The notes below the pieces were generated by a model, which saw only the letters and a list, made by a program, of their open reading frames with translations, made no database searches and was not told the DNA's origin. Below are positions 27,324-35,917 of a DNA stretch of 64,000 nt, one piece after another (within the stretch, counting starts at the first letter, position 1; every line of letters begins with the position of its first letter). Source of the DNA: UBA4971 sp900019985 (GTDB taxonomy: Bacteria; Bacillota; SHA-98; UBA4971); contig JBMNFG010000009.1 of the NCBI GenBank assembly GCA_050949175.1, forward strand, positions 248,001-312,000, written 5' to 3'. The position numbers were made by a program, and so were the translations under genes.

Positions 27324-28433
27324 GTGGAAGACAGAGCCGGGCCGGAACTATTTAAGATAGCGAAGACGGGTTTAGACTCGTTTGCAGGTGCGCTGAAAAA
27401 GGCATCATATGAGGTTTTAGCTCCGGTTCAAGACGGAGAAGCAACGAGATTCGGCGTGCTCAGCGACGAAGAAATCCAGATCCCCCGTCTCTCTACAAGG
27501 CCGTTGAAAGAGCTATTTTTCCCCCAGGATGAGCCGCTTCTTTCCTTTGGTTGCGGCGGAGCGGAGGCTATGAGCGTTGAAGCGTCTGGGGTCGTGGCTT
27601 CTGAATCCATCTCGCCACGCGTGGTTTTAGGTGCAAGACCATGTGATGCCAGATCCCTTGTCCTCTTGGACAATGTCTTTGTTTCGAGCGAATACAGAGA
27701 TCCATACTATGCAGTGCGCCGCGAGAAGACAGTTATCATAACCTTTGCCTGCCTTTCACCGGGTGCAGCGTGCTTCTGTGAATCTACAGGCAGTGGGCCT
27801 TATGATGAGACCGGATCTGACATATTGTTCATGGGACTTGCTGATTCATACGTAGTAAAGCCTGTCTCGGAGAGAGGCAAAGGGCTGTTGAAAGAGGTAT
27901 TTCCTCTTTCTGAAGACGGTTTTTCGGGAGAATCGTGTATCCTTCATCCGGTAGATGGTGAAGATATCCAGGCAGCAGTAGACGCCACCCGGGCAGAGGA
28001 GAAGTTGGCTGCATTCGCAGGTGTCCCTGTAGAAGCTGCTGTAGCTGCGTTGCAGGATGTTGATGCATTTGACGCCTCAACTTGGGAGGAAATCTACAGG
28101 AAGTGTCTTGGGTGCGCAGTCTGTACCTATCTTTGTCCTACATGTCACTGCTTTGATATTGGAGATGAGATTGTAGGTGCCTCAGGAGAACGGGTCCGCA
28201 ACTGGGATTCGTGTATGTTCCCTCTCTTTACGCTGCATGCATCCGGACACAATCCGCGTCCTTCAAAAAAGGAGCGATTCAGGCAGAGGGTAATGCACAA
28301 ATTCAGCTACTTCGTAGAAAACAACGGCTGTGTGGCGTGTGTAGGATGTGGCCGCTGTGTCGAAGCTTGTCCTGTGAATCAGGATATGCGGCAGATTTTA
28401 TCGGTGTTTGCGAGTCGCGGCGGGGGCAGTTAA
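27324..28433 (+). CDS. AsrA/FlxB-like 4Fe-4S subunit
   Basis: 369 residues from GTG 27324 (GAGGTGAG upstream). Similar to anaerobic sulfite reductase subunit A and the iron-sulfur subunits of Flx complexes: GARPCDARSL near residue 105, then CLGCAVCTYLCPTCHCFD near 259 and CVACVGCGRCVEACPVNQ near 336. No sulfite reductase catalytic subunit (AsrC/siroheme) is present, so the Flx-Hdr role is preferred. Exact B/C naming is tentative. Confidence 0.83.
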   Translation: MEDRAGPELFKIAKTGLDSFAGALKKASYEVLAPVQDGEATRFGVLSDEEIQIPRLSTRPLKELFFPQDEPLLSFGCGGAEAMSVEASGVVASESISPRVVLGARPCDARSLVLLDNVFVSSEYRDPYYAVRREKTVIITFACLSPGAACFCESTGSGPYDETGSDILFMGLADSYVVKPVSERGKGLLKEVFPLSEDGFSGESCILHPVDGEDIQAAVDATRAEEKLAAFAGVPVEAAVAALQDVDAFDASTWEEIYRKCLGCAVCTYLCPTCHCFDIGDEIVGASGERVRNWDSCMFPLFTLHASGHNPRPSKKERFRQRVMHKFSYFVENNGCVACVGCGRCVEACPVNQDMRQILSVFASRGGGS

Positions 28434-28479
28434 TCGAGATTTCGTTTTGTGTGCTTCGCCGTTTCAGCAGTGTTCATGA

Positions 28480-28610
28480 GCCTTAGAAAGCCCGAGAAAC
28501 TTTTCAGAGCGTCAGGAAGCATGAGACGTCGTCCAGAGCCTTAAAAAGCCTGAGGCGTCTTTCGGAGTTTTAGGAAACCTGAGACACCTTAAGTCTCTTG
28601 CGCATCTCCG
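28480..28610 (+). repeat. Degenerate tandem array between the AsrA-like and FlxA-like genes
   Basis: About three to four units of 30-38 bp with alternating GAGCCTTA-GAAAGCC and GAGACGTC blocks. It fills most of the 244-bp gap; no promoter is obvious. Confidence 0.5.
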
Positions 28611-28677
28611 GCAAGATTCTTGAACCAGACAATCATCGGAAAGAGGGCCGGGCAGAATCACGAGAGGGGGGCTGGCC

Positions 28678-29541
28678 ATGCTTCAGGAAATCCTGCGGGT
28701 TTCAAAAAATCCATACATACCTGAGCTTGCAAAGATCACAGGTATTACGCAGGAAACAGAGGCAAACGACGTAAAGACTTTCCGCGTTGAGTTTTGTGAC
28801 TCGTCGGCATGGGAGAGCTTCCACTATGAGCCGGGCCAGTTTGCTGAGGTTTCAGTCTTCGGTGTAGGTGAAGCGCCGATTTCCATCACTTCTTCTCCTA
28901 CCCAAGAAGGCTACCTGGAGTTTAGCGTCAAGAAAATAGGCCGGGTAACAACGGCTTTGCACTATGCTAACGAAGGAACTGTGATAGGTGTCAGAGGCCC
29001 TTACGGGAACACGTTTCCCATAGATGACATGAAAGGCAAGAACATCCTTTTTGTCGGAGGCGGAATCGGCCTTGCACCACTACGGTCTCTCATTACTTAT
29101 GTGCTGTCTGAGGAGCATAGAGAGGGATTCGGCGATGTACGAATCATCTATGGTGCGCGGAGCTCCGGTGACCTGGTGTTCAAGTACGAACTTGCAGCTT
29201 GGGGAAAGAGGGAGGACGTAGATCTTGTAGTCACAATCGACCGCCCGGAGGAGGGGTGGGACGGACATACAGGTTTTGTCCCTGCCGTTCTTAAGGAGGT
29301 CGCTCCTTGCTCTGAAAACACAGTTGCGGTTACGTGCGGTCCTCCCGTAATGATCAAGTACGTCCTTCCGGTCTTGACTGACCTGGGCTTCCCGCCCGAC
29401 AGAATCGTAACGACACTTGAAATGCGCATGAAATGCGGAATAGGCATGTGCGGAAGATGCAATATCGGCAGCAAGTACGTGTGCCGAGACGGACCTGTGT
29501 TTACATTAAAGCAGCTAATGGAAATGCCTCAGGAATACTGA
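28678..29541 (+). CDS. FlxA/AsrB-like FAD- and NAD(P)-binding oxidoreductase subunit
   Basis: 287 residues behind GAGGGGGG. Ferredoxin-NADP-reductase fold: FAD region with YEPGQFAEVS and APISITSSP, pyridine-nucleotide site GGGIGLAPLRSL near 122, and a C-terminal 2Fe-2S cysteine set CGIGMCGRCNIG plus YVCRDGP. It would take electrons from NADH or NADPH and feed them through the MvhD/FlxD subunits to HdrA. Last gene of the Hdr-Flx cluster; its stop codon starts a tandem array. Confidence 0.9.
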   Translation: MLQEILRVSKNPYIPELAKITGITQETEANDVKTFRVEFCDSSAWESFHYEPGQFAEVSVFGVGEAPISITSSPTQEGYLEFSVKKIGRVTTALHYANEGTVIGVRGPYGNTFPIDDMKGKNILFVGGGIGLAPLRSLITYVLSEEHREGFGDVRIIYGARSSGDLVFKYELAAWGKREDVDLVVTIDRPEEGWDGHTGFVPAVLKEVAPCSENTVAVTCGPPVMIKYVLPVLTDLGFPPDRIVTTLEMRMKCGIGMCGRCNIGSKYVCRDGPVFTLKQLMEMPQEY

Positions 29542-29628
29542 AGCCTATGTTTTCCGGGACCTACCATGTTACTGAAGCTACACTTTTTTACTGAAGCCAT
29601 GTTCTTACTGAGGCTACGCGTGCTATGC
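29535..29628 (+). repeat. Tandem array over the FlxA-like stop codon
   Basis: Four units of 16-20 bp with core TTACTGAAGC; the first unit is the gene's own last codon and stop (TAC TGA). It runs directly into repeat element copy 2. Confidence 0.7.
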
Positions 29629-29629
29629 C

Positions 29630-30505
29630 AGCCGCAACGCACCCACGGAAAGGTTTACCCATGGCTTATCTGGTGCTGCCTTCTACTCCTTTCTCTGGAG
29701 TGAGCGTGTAGTGCAGTCGAAACGCTGGTTGTCCTTCCATCTTTCCCATAATACTGCCGTCCTGGCTGCAATCCGTCCGCCCAAAGGCTTACCCATGGCT
29801 GATCTAGTACTGCCTTGCACTCCCTTGTACTGCCTTCCCGCGAGCAAACGTGCGCTGTGGTGGAAATGGCAGTTATAATGAGATGCTTTCGCATACCGTT
29901 GCCGTACAGGCCCCAACCCACCCGCCGAAAGGCTTACCGATAGCTGATCTGGTACTGGCTTCCACTGCTTCCCGGGAGTAAGCTTGTGCTGTGGTCGAAA
30001 ATGTGCCACAGAAAGGCTGTTTGGTGGAAGAGTTTCTACCACAGTTTTGAGCGTAGGCTCCAAAATGGTAGAGTCTCGCCCACCTGGAGGCTCAAAGGTG
30101 GAAGGTTTTCTACCATGATCAGGCGTTAAGGTGGTAGGATATCGACCACCACGCCTGCCATAATCTTACAAATCAGGGTTTGGTGGTCGAAACTCGCCCA
30201 CATTTTCTGAAAAGGTGGGCGAAAAACTGCCACATTTTCCAAAAACGTGGTAGGAATTCTACCACCTGAGCCCCAAAAAGGCCCCAAAATCCGCTTGAAG
30301 CCTGAAAATGTGGTCGATTCTCTACCACCTGAGCCGGTTTAGGTGGTTCAAAATCTTCCATTTATGAGCGTTTGCTCGAAAAAATCGGAAAGTGTGGTCG
30401 AAATTGTGCCACCTCTTCGAGGAAAGGTGGTTGAAAACCGCTCATTTATGAACGTTTGCTCAAAAAAACCGAAGATGTGTTCGAATAGGAAGGTGTGTTC
30501 GAAAA
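29630..30505 (-). repeat. Hairpin-rich dispersed repeat element, copy 2 (inverted)
   Basis: Reverse complement of the element at 40833-41885, with only scattered differences visible (for example one base near 29753), and also closely matches copy 1. Read on the minus strand it has the same order: GAGCAAACGCTCATAAATGG blocks, short GTGG/CCAC palindromes, then tandem 134-144 bp units. It sits between the convergent ends of the FlxA-like gene and the regulator gene. Confidence 0.88.
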
Positions 30506-30519
30506 GGCCTTACTGAGTC

Positions 30520-30680
30520 ATTCTATCCTCACAGAGACGATTGCCTGATCCCTACAGAAACAATTATAGAATCCCTACAGAAACAAGTATCTGATCCTTA
30601 CAGAAGCGATTATACTCTCCAGAAACAATCACCTGATCCCTACAGAAATGATCATCTAATTCCTACATAGACGATAGTAT
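30520..30680 (-). repeat. 23-bp tandem array over the regulator stop codon
   Basis: About six to seven units close to TGTTTCTGTAGGGATCAGGTG on the minus strand, period 23 with one short unit. The first is the end of the regulator gene itself, including its stop TAG (30656-30658). Confidence 0.75.
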
Positions 30681-33600
30681 AGGTTCCTTGTTGCGGCAGA
30701 GGGGGAAAGCCCCAACTCCTCTGCCAGCGCTGTTCTTAGGGCTCGATATTGTTTTGCAATCGCCCGCTTGTCTCCAATCCCTGCATAAGCCTTCATTAGG
30801 AGGCAGCATAATTCTTCAGAAACGGGATTGGCTGCGGTAAGCGGACGTAGATACTTAATAACCTCAGAGTATTGACCTTCCTTGAAATAATACTGCGCAA
30901 GCTTTATGCTTACATCGCTGTAGAGCTGCTGCAGGTGTTCACGGTCTTGAATGACCCATACGTAATCAAGGTCTGCGAGATACTCACCACGATAAAGCGA
31001 GACCATTTCTTCCAGATAAGGAACTGTCTCTGTGGATACCTCTTCTCTCAAGACACCGGCAGCAAGCTTCTCAAAGCGCCGGCGATCAGTGGAAATGAGG
31101 CTTTCATTCAATTGATAACGCTTCCCACTGTGCAGGACGAAATCTCCGGGATAGGGATATACATGGCGAAGCGCTTGTTTCAGCCGGTACATAGTACTGT
31201 GAAAGGACGTCAACGCCTTCTTCGTTTCAACCCCAGGCCACAGAGCGTCAAGGACCTGCTCTGTGCTTGTCGGTTCGATCCGATGGGCCAGATAGGCGAG
31301 CAAATCTCTGGCTTTCGTGGTGCGCCAGTGTAGTGCCGTTATCTCCTTTCCTTGCACAATGATTCGGAGAGGGCCCAGGGTGAGAACCTGCAATGGGGGC
31401 TCATCTCCAGACCGAGCTCCTCCTGCCTCTACTTTGACAAAGCGTCTTGCGGCTGCAGCCGCACTCTGCCGCACTTGCGGGTCAGAGTCGTGCGTCAAGG
31501 ATTTCACGATATCTGTCGCCGGTTTTCCGCCGATGTCGGCCAGGGGGACCACTGTCCGCAGGCGCACTTTGGGATCATTGTCCGCTGCCAGTTCAGTAAG
31601 GAGTCTCAGCGAACGCACCCCTCTTTGGACGAGAAGCCTTTGACAGAAATCGACTTCAAACCCGCTTTTCAAACACTCCCCCAGGACTGCGTCGTACAAG
31701 TCATCTGCCTTCATAAGGAGGTTCTGGACGTAATTCATTCGGGCAGCAATGGTAATGTGACGCCTGGCGTAATCCCTAGCCGCTGATATCTCGGCGTCTG
31801 ATGTATCCTCCATTGAGAACAAAACGCCGCTTAGCAGGCCGCATGCATTGCACGCCGGCTGGCCTGACATTCCGCATCTGTCCATAAACTTGATTGCATC
31901 TTCAAGCAGGGATTTGGCTCCCAGAGGATCGCCTACCTGGATGAAGACGGTGGACACAATAACTTTGCATATCGCTTGCAGAATCGATCCTTTGTCAACT
32001 TCGTCAAGGACTTCTTTTGCTGTGCTTAAAGCTTCTGCCCAGCGCCCTTGGAGACCCAGACACCTCGCAAGATGAGCTTTGGCGAAAGCACGAACGGAAA
32101 AATCCTCTCCCAGTTCAAGCGCTTTCCTGTAATGGTTCTCTGCAAGTTTCAATTCTCCCAGCTCTGTATAAACACAGCCTACGTAACCATATGCTGCAGG
32201 AAGCGTCCCGGCGGGGTCAAACCTTTTCCTTGCTTCAAGGTTCGTTTTGGCATGACGAAGAGCTTTGTCCAACTGACCCCATCCCAAGTAGATCCAGCAA
32301 CGGCCTTCTTCGAGCCAGTAGCCTGGCAGCCTGAACTCGGGGTGTGCCTCAACACCCAGTTCAAATACGCGCAATGCTTCTTGACAGTCTCCTTGAATGT
32401 AGCTAAGGTTGCCCAGAGTCTCAGCTATGTATGCCAGAGCAAGGCTATCATTCTGTTCCTGAGCTTGCCGGAAAGCATTAATCAGCAATGTCATTGCCTG
32501 ATCCGGCTCACCTATCATAAATAGGTTCAGTGCCCGTTCAAGCGTAATTTGAGAATGCTCTCTTATTTCTTGCTCTGTTAGGTGTTTGCAAGCCTGATCC
32601 AAGGATTCCATGCTCTCGTGGAAGAGGCCGCGGCTACGCAAGATCTGTGCCATAAGCACCTGTCCTTCAGAGAGCCCTAAGCGTTCACCGGAGCTTTCAA
32701 ACATGCGGTTTGCCCTGACTACCCAAGTTTCGGCATCAACCAGTTTCCCTCTGGAGAACTCCGTGTGTGCCTTATAAAGAGACAACCAGGGATCAGAGGC
32801 TAAGTCCACCGCGGAAATGCGTTTTAGCCGTTTTCTAGCTGCTTGCCAACGGCCTGCATGGAGGTCTTGCCTGATAAGCTCCTTAATAACTGAAAGAGTG
32901 TCTTCTTCTGCCTCGGCAAAGGAGAAGTACTCGGCTGCCTCCTCAAACTCACCGGCTTGTCTTGCCTTTTGACCTGCCTCTATTAACATGCTTTTTCGTG
33001 CCGGCCCTAACCGGTTCAGAAGGAACCTGCGAAAGAGTTCGTGATAACGGTAGGCATTCTTGTCTCCCTCAAGAGGGACTATGAACAGTTGCTGAAGGTT
33101 CAGATAATCCAGGATTCGGGCGGAATCGGTTATGCTTAGCAGGTTGTCACATTTCTCAGGTGTCAATGAAGTCAACACTGAGGTGGCCAGGAGAAACCTT
33201 CTTATATCATCGGGCTGCTCATTGAGGACCTCAGTCTCGAGATATTCATAGATCTGACGGATTCTACTGTCTAAGTGGTGGGCATCCAGGGAAAAGGAAT
33301 TCGAATCAATCCATGTATGAAGGCTCTCATCCTCAAGAAGTGTTAACGCTGCCGGCCACCCGCCTGTGAGCTGTTGAAAATCCAGGATGGCTTGATGTGG
33401 CACACGATGACGCGCCTCTTTGAAATCTTGACTGACGAAGGCTCTGATCTCCTCCACATTGAAGCTCAGCTCCGGAGCGCTCAAAACAACAGCTTGCCCC
33501 CGGATAAGCAATGGAGAAAACGACGTGGGAAGGGAGGTGCGGCTTGAAATGGCCATGTGAATTCCAGGAGGGAGATGAAGGAAAAGAGCCTTGACAAAAC

Positions 33601-34339
33601 TGTGAATCCCCGGGTCACGCACAGTATGCCAGTCATCTAACACTATGACTAACCCATCATGAGCACAAGCTGCAAGATAGTTTGTGAATGAGCTTACCAA
33701 GGAACGTTCCAGTGATCTGTCTACAGCTGATTGGTCTGCAACTGATCGCTGTATAGCTGATTGCCGTTCTGCTGATTGATCTGCAGCTGATTGATCTGCA
33801 GCTGATCGATCTGCAGCTGATTGATGAGCAACTGATCCCTGTGTAGGTGATTGCTGTGCATCCGATTGATCTGCAGCTGAACGATGAGCAACTGATCCGT
33901 GTATAGCCGATTGCTGTGCAGCTGATCGATCTGCACCTGTGTTCTGCACAACTGATCGCTCTTCAACTGATTGCCCTTCAGCTGATTGCTTCACAACCGA
34001 TTGCTCTACAACTGAACTATCTGCAACGGATTTCGCCTTACGCAAGCCGGGCATTTCATGATCAGAGCTTCCAAGACGTTTCTTGAGGCCTGCCTCAAGG
34101 TGCCGGACAAAGACACAGAGGTCGTTGTCATGAGCGTCCAATCTGTACCAGACAATAGGTATACCGGCGGCACGAAGGGCTTGGAGCAAAAGGCTGGTTT
34201 TCCCGTAGCCTGCCGGTGCAACGAGAAAGGTCCCTTTCCTGCCTCTGAGATCAGAGAACACTCTGAGCAGACGAGGCCTATCAACCAGTTTATGCCTGAG
34301 TTCAGGCGGTATGAGTTTAGTCTCCATTACCCCTGACAC
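30656..34339 (-). CDS. Giant MalT-like ATPase/TPR regulator with C-terminal BTAD (SARP-type) domain
   Basis: 1227 residues. N-terminal STAND-type ATPase with Walker A APAGYGKTS near residue 41 and Walker B VIVLDDW near 225. Between them lies an inserted 100-residue Ser/Ala/Gln/Asp-rich repeat (15-bp DNA unit). A TPR-rich middle follows, then a HEAT-like stretch, an OmpR-type winged helix (LQVLTLGPLRIIV) and the bacterial transcriptional activator domain at the end. Such proteins bind DNA when a ligand triggers ATPase assembly. Start is GTG 34339 or ATG 34327. Divergent from the phosphodiester glycosidase gene, a possible target. Confidence 0.85.
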   Translation of the reverse strand: MSGVMETKLIPPELRHKLVDRPRLLRVFSDLRGRKGTFLVAPAGYGKTSLLLQALRAAGIPIVWYRLDAHDNDLCVFVRHLEAGLKKRLGSSDHEMPGLRKAKSVADSSVVEQSVVKQSAEGQSVEERSVVQNTGADRSAAQQSAIHGSVAHRSAADQSDAQQSPTQGSVAHQSAADRSAADQSAADQSAERQSAIQRSVADQSAVDRSLERSLVSSFTNYLAACAHDGLVIVLDDWHTVRDPGIHSFVKALFLHLPPGIHMAISSRTSLPTSFSPLLIRGQAVVLSAPELSFNVEEIRAFVSQDFKEARHRVPHQAILDFQQLTGGWPAALTLLEDESLHTWIDSNSFSLDAHHLDSRIRQIYEYLETEVLNEQPDDIRRFLLATSVLTSLTPEKCDNLLSITDSARILDYLNLQQLFIVPLEGDKNAYRYHELFRRFLLNRLGPARKSMLIEAGQKARQAGEFEEAAEYFSFAEAEEDTLSVIKELIRQDLHAGRWQAARKRLKRISAVDLASDPWLSLYKAHTEFSRGKLVDAETWVVRANRMFESSGERLGLSEGQVLMAQILRSRGLFHESMESLDQACKHLTEQEIREHSQITLERALNLFMIGEPDQAMTLLINAFRQAQEQNDSLALAYIAETLGNLSYIQGDCQEALRVFELGVEAHPEFRLPGYWLEEGRCWIYLGWGQLDKALRHAKTNLEARKRFDPAGTLPAAYGYVGCVYTELGELKLAENHYRKALELGEDFSVRAFAKAHLARCLGLQGRWAEALSTAKEVLDEVDKGSILQAICKVIVSTVFIQVGDPLGAKSLLEDAIKFMDRCGMSGQPACNACGLLSGVLFSMEDTSDAEISAARDYARRHITIAARMNYVQNLLMKADDLYDAVLGECLKSGFEVDFCQRLLVQRGVRSLRLLTELAADNDPKVRLRTVVPLADIGGKPATDIVKSLTHDSDPQVRQSAAAAARRFVKVEAGGARSGDEPPLQVLTLGPLRIIVQGKEITALHWRTTKARDLLAYLAHRIEPTSTEQVLDALWPGVETKKALTSFHSTMYRLKQALRHVYPYPGDFVLHSGKRYQLNESLISTDRRRFEKLAAGVLREEVSTETVPYLEEMVSLYRGEYLADLDYVWVIQDREHLQQLYSDVSIKLAQYYFKEGQYSEVIKYLRPLTAANPVSEELCCLLMKAYAGIGDKRAIAKQYRALRTALAEELGLSPSAATRNLYYRLCRN

Positions 34340-34756
34340 TGTTGCACCGCCCCTAACTAGCCGGACTATGCAGGAAGATTCGAACTATTGGTATAGAAAT
34401 AACGTTCTCCATATAGCGTCGTTTTCCTACCGCCTGCTGAGAGCCGGTGTAAAGATTTTGGTCATATTTTGGTCAGGTGGTGATTATAAAATCATCTTGT
34501 GAATGAATGAATGAATGAATCCTATCCGGCTTTGCTACTCACCAAGGTTTAGCTGGCCGCAAAGTAGCAGGCAGCACAGAAGGCCTCGCACAATGAGCTC
34601 GGTATCAGGACTCAAAGTTCCTAGATGATATGCAGTCAATGAGGGATATGCACCTACCCGCTGCAGTAATCATATGAAGAATACTGCTGCTTGAGCAAAC
34701 TCCGTGGAGTAATAGCCGGGTCCGGCGTGCCTAGGGATAGAAGTGAGGGGAAATAC
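34340..34756 (+). other. Divergent intergenic region (417 bp)
   Basis: Separates the BTAD regulator (minus) from the exported glycosidase-like gene (plus), so it should hold both promoters. I see an AT-rich palindrome GATTATAAAATC near 34482 and five GAAT repeats at 34501-34520, but no convincing -35/-10 pair. Confidence 0.5.
34501..34520 (+). repeat. Tetranucleotide repeat, five GAAT units
   Basis: A perfect run of five GAAT units in the divergent intergenic region. Such runs can change length by slippage and alter promoter spacing. Confidence 0.9.
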
Positions 34757-35917
34757 ATGGCTGGAAGCTCCGTAAGAAAGGATAGCAGAAGTGCCGGGGT
34801 TAGGGGCCTACTGCTACCGGTGTTAGTAGGCCTTTTGTGTGTACTCAGTTTGATTGTGGGGCTTAACCGCATCAGTTCAGTATGCCTGGTGGAAGCTGAA
34901 GGACCCGGAGATCCTGTAGTCAGCGAAACGGTAGAAGTCAGGCTGAAAAACCGGACTGTCACTTGTAACGTGGTCAGAGTCGCACTGGCCGACCCTAGAG
35001 TTCGGGTAGGTGTAGGCCTAGGGCAGGATAGGGTAGGGCTCACAGAGGACCTCTTAAGCCTTGCCCGCAGAAAAGGTGCTGTGGCTGCCATCAACGGAAC
35101 CTTTTTTAACGCCTATGAGAAAGGCCGGTTTAAGGATCCTGTCGGAACCATTTTCTCCGACGGTGAGATTGTTCATAAGGGCAATACAGGCACTGTCTTT
35201 GCGATAACTTGGGATAAGAGGACAACAATGGAACCGCTGAGGCTCAAAATTGTCGGTGGTATTGACGGTTCCGAGGTGTGGCCCAACAACTGGTACGCTT
35301 ACTTCATCAATCGAACACCTACTTCTTCAAACAGTGTCATAGTTTACAACCGATGGCGAGGTGAGACGACAGGCGTCAGCGATGGAATATCCGTGGTAGT
35401 CGATGATTTCAAGGTGGTTCGTATCGGTTCCGGCGAGCAGGAGATCCCTGAATCCGGTTTCGTTGCCAATTTCAGGGGCAGTGAGGAGCCTCTGGCACAG
35501 CGTTTTTACGTAGGTGCCGGGGCATATTTACGTTTCGACATAGAGTATTCGGATTCACCGGTTGAGTTCTGGTTGGATGTTGCAGATGGTATCGGTGCAG
35601 GGCCGAGACTGGTTAAGGACGGAAATATCGTATTCAGTGTTGACGCGGCTAAAGCTGAAGGTTTTACAGAAGCGAAGATCCTAACACAGTCCAACCCCAG
35701 ATCAGCCCTTGGCATTACTGAATCAGGCGATCTGCTCCTCGTTACTGTGCCCGGCGCGAATATGGCTGAACTGGCGGAGATAATGAAACCCCTCGGAGCG
35801 GTGGATGCCATGAATCTCGACGGCGGAGCTTCAAGCGGCCTGGTCTATAAGAATAGCTACATTACAAGGCCGGGACGTGATATCAGCAATGCTCTGTTAG
35901 TTTATATCGATGAATGA
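34757..35917 (+). CDS. Exported phosphodiester glycosidase-like (NAGPA/DUF2233) protein
   Basis: 386 residues from ATG 34757 with GAGGGG upstream; an in-frame TTG at 34691 lacks a site. A hydrophobic segment near residues 15-35 acts as signal or anchor. The NAGPA-like core is recognisable: AAINGTFFN near residue 113, GAGPRLVKDG, NPRSALGIT and DAMNLDGGASSGLVY near the end. The family removes GlcNAc from phosphodiesters; bacterial members act on cell-envelope sugars or exopolysaccharide. The stop overlaps the start of the von Willebrand A gene by 4 bp, so the two are co-translated. Confidence 0.85.
   Translation: MAGSSVRKDSRSAGVRGLLLPVLVGLLCVLSLIVGLNRISSVCLVEAEGPGDPVVSETVEVRLKNRTVTCNVVRVALADPRVRVGVGLGQDRVGLTEDLLSLARRKGAVAAINGTFFNAYEKGRFKDPVGTIFSDGEIVHKGNTGTVFAITWDKRTTMEPLRLKIVGGIDGSEVWPNNWYAYFINRTPTSSNSVIVYNRWRGETTGVSDGISVVVDDFKVVRIGSGEQEIPESGFVANFRGSEEPLAQRFYVGAGAYLRFDIEYSDSPVEFWLDVADGIGAGPRLVKDGNIVFSVDAAKAEGFTEAKILTQSNPRSALGITESGDLLLVTVPGANMAELAEIMKPLGAVDAMNLDGGASSGLVYKNSYITRPGRDISNALLVYIDE

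Noticed and set aside
27324..29541. Anaerobic sulfite reductase operon (asrABC)
   Set aside because: AsrA- and AsrB-like subunits are present but no siroheme catalytic subunit; linkage to hdr and mvhD favours an Flx-Hdr complex.
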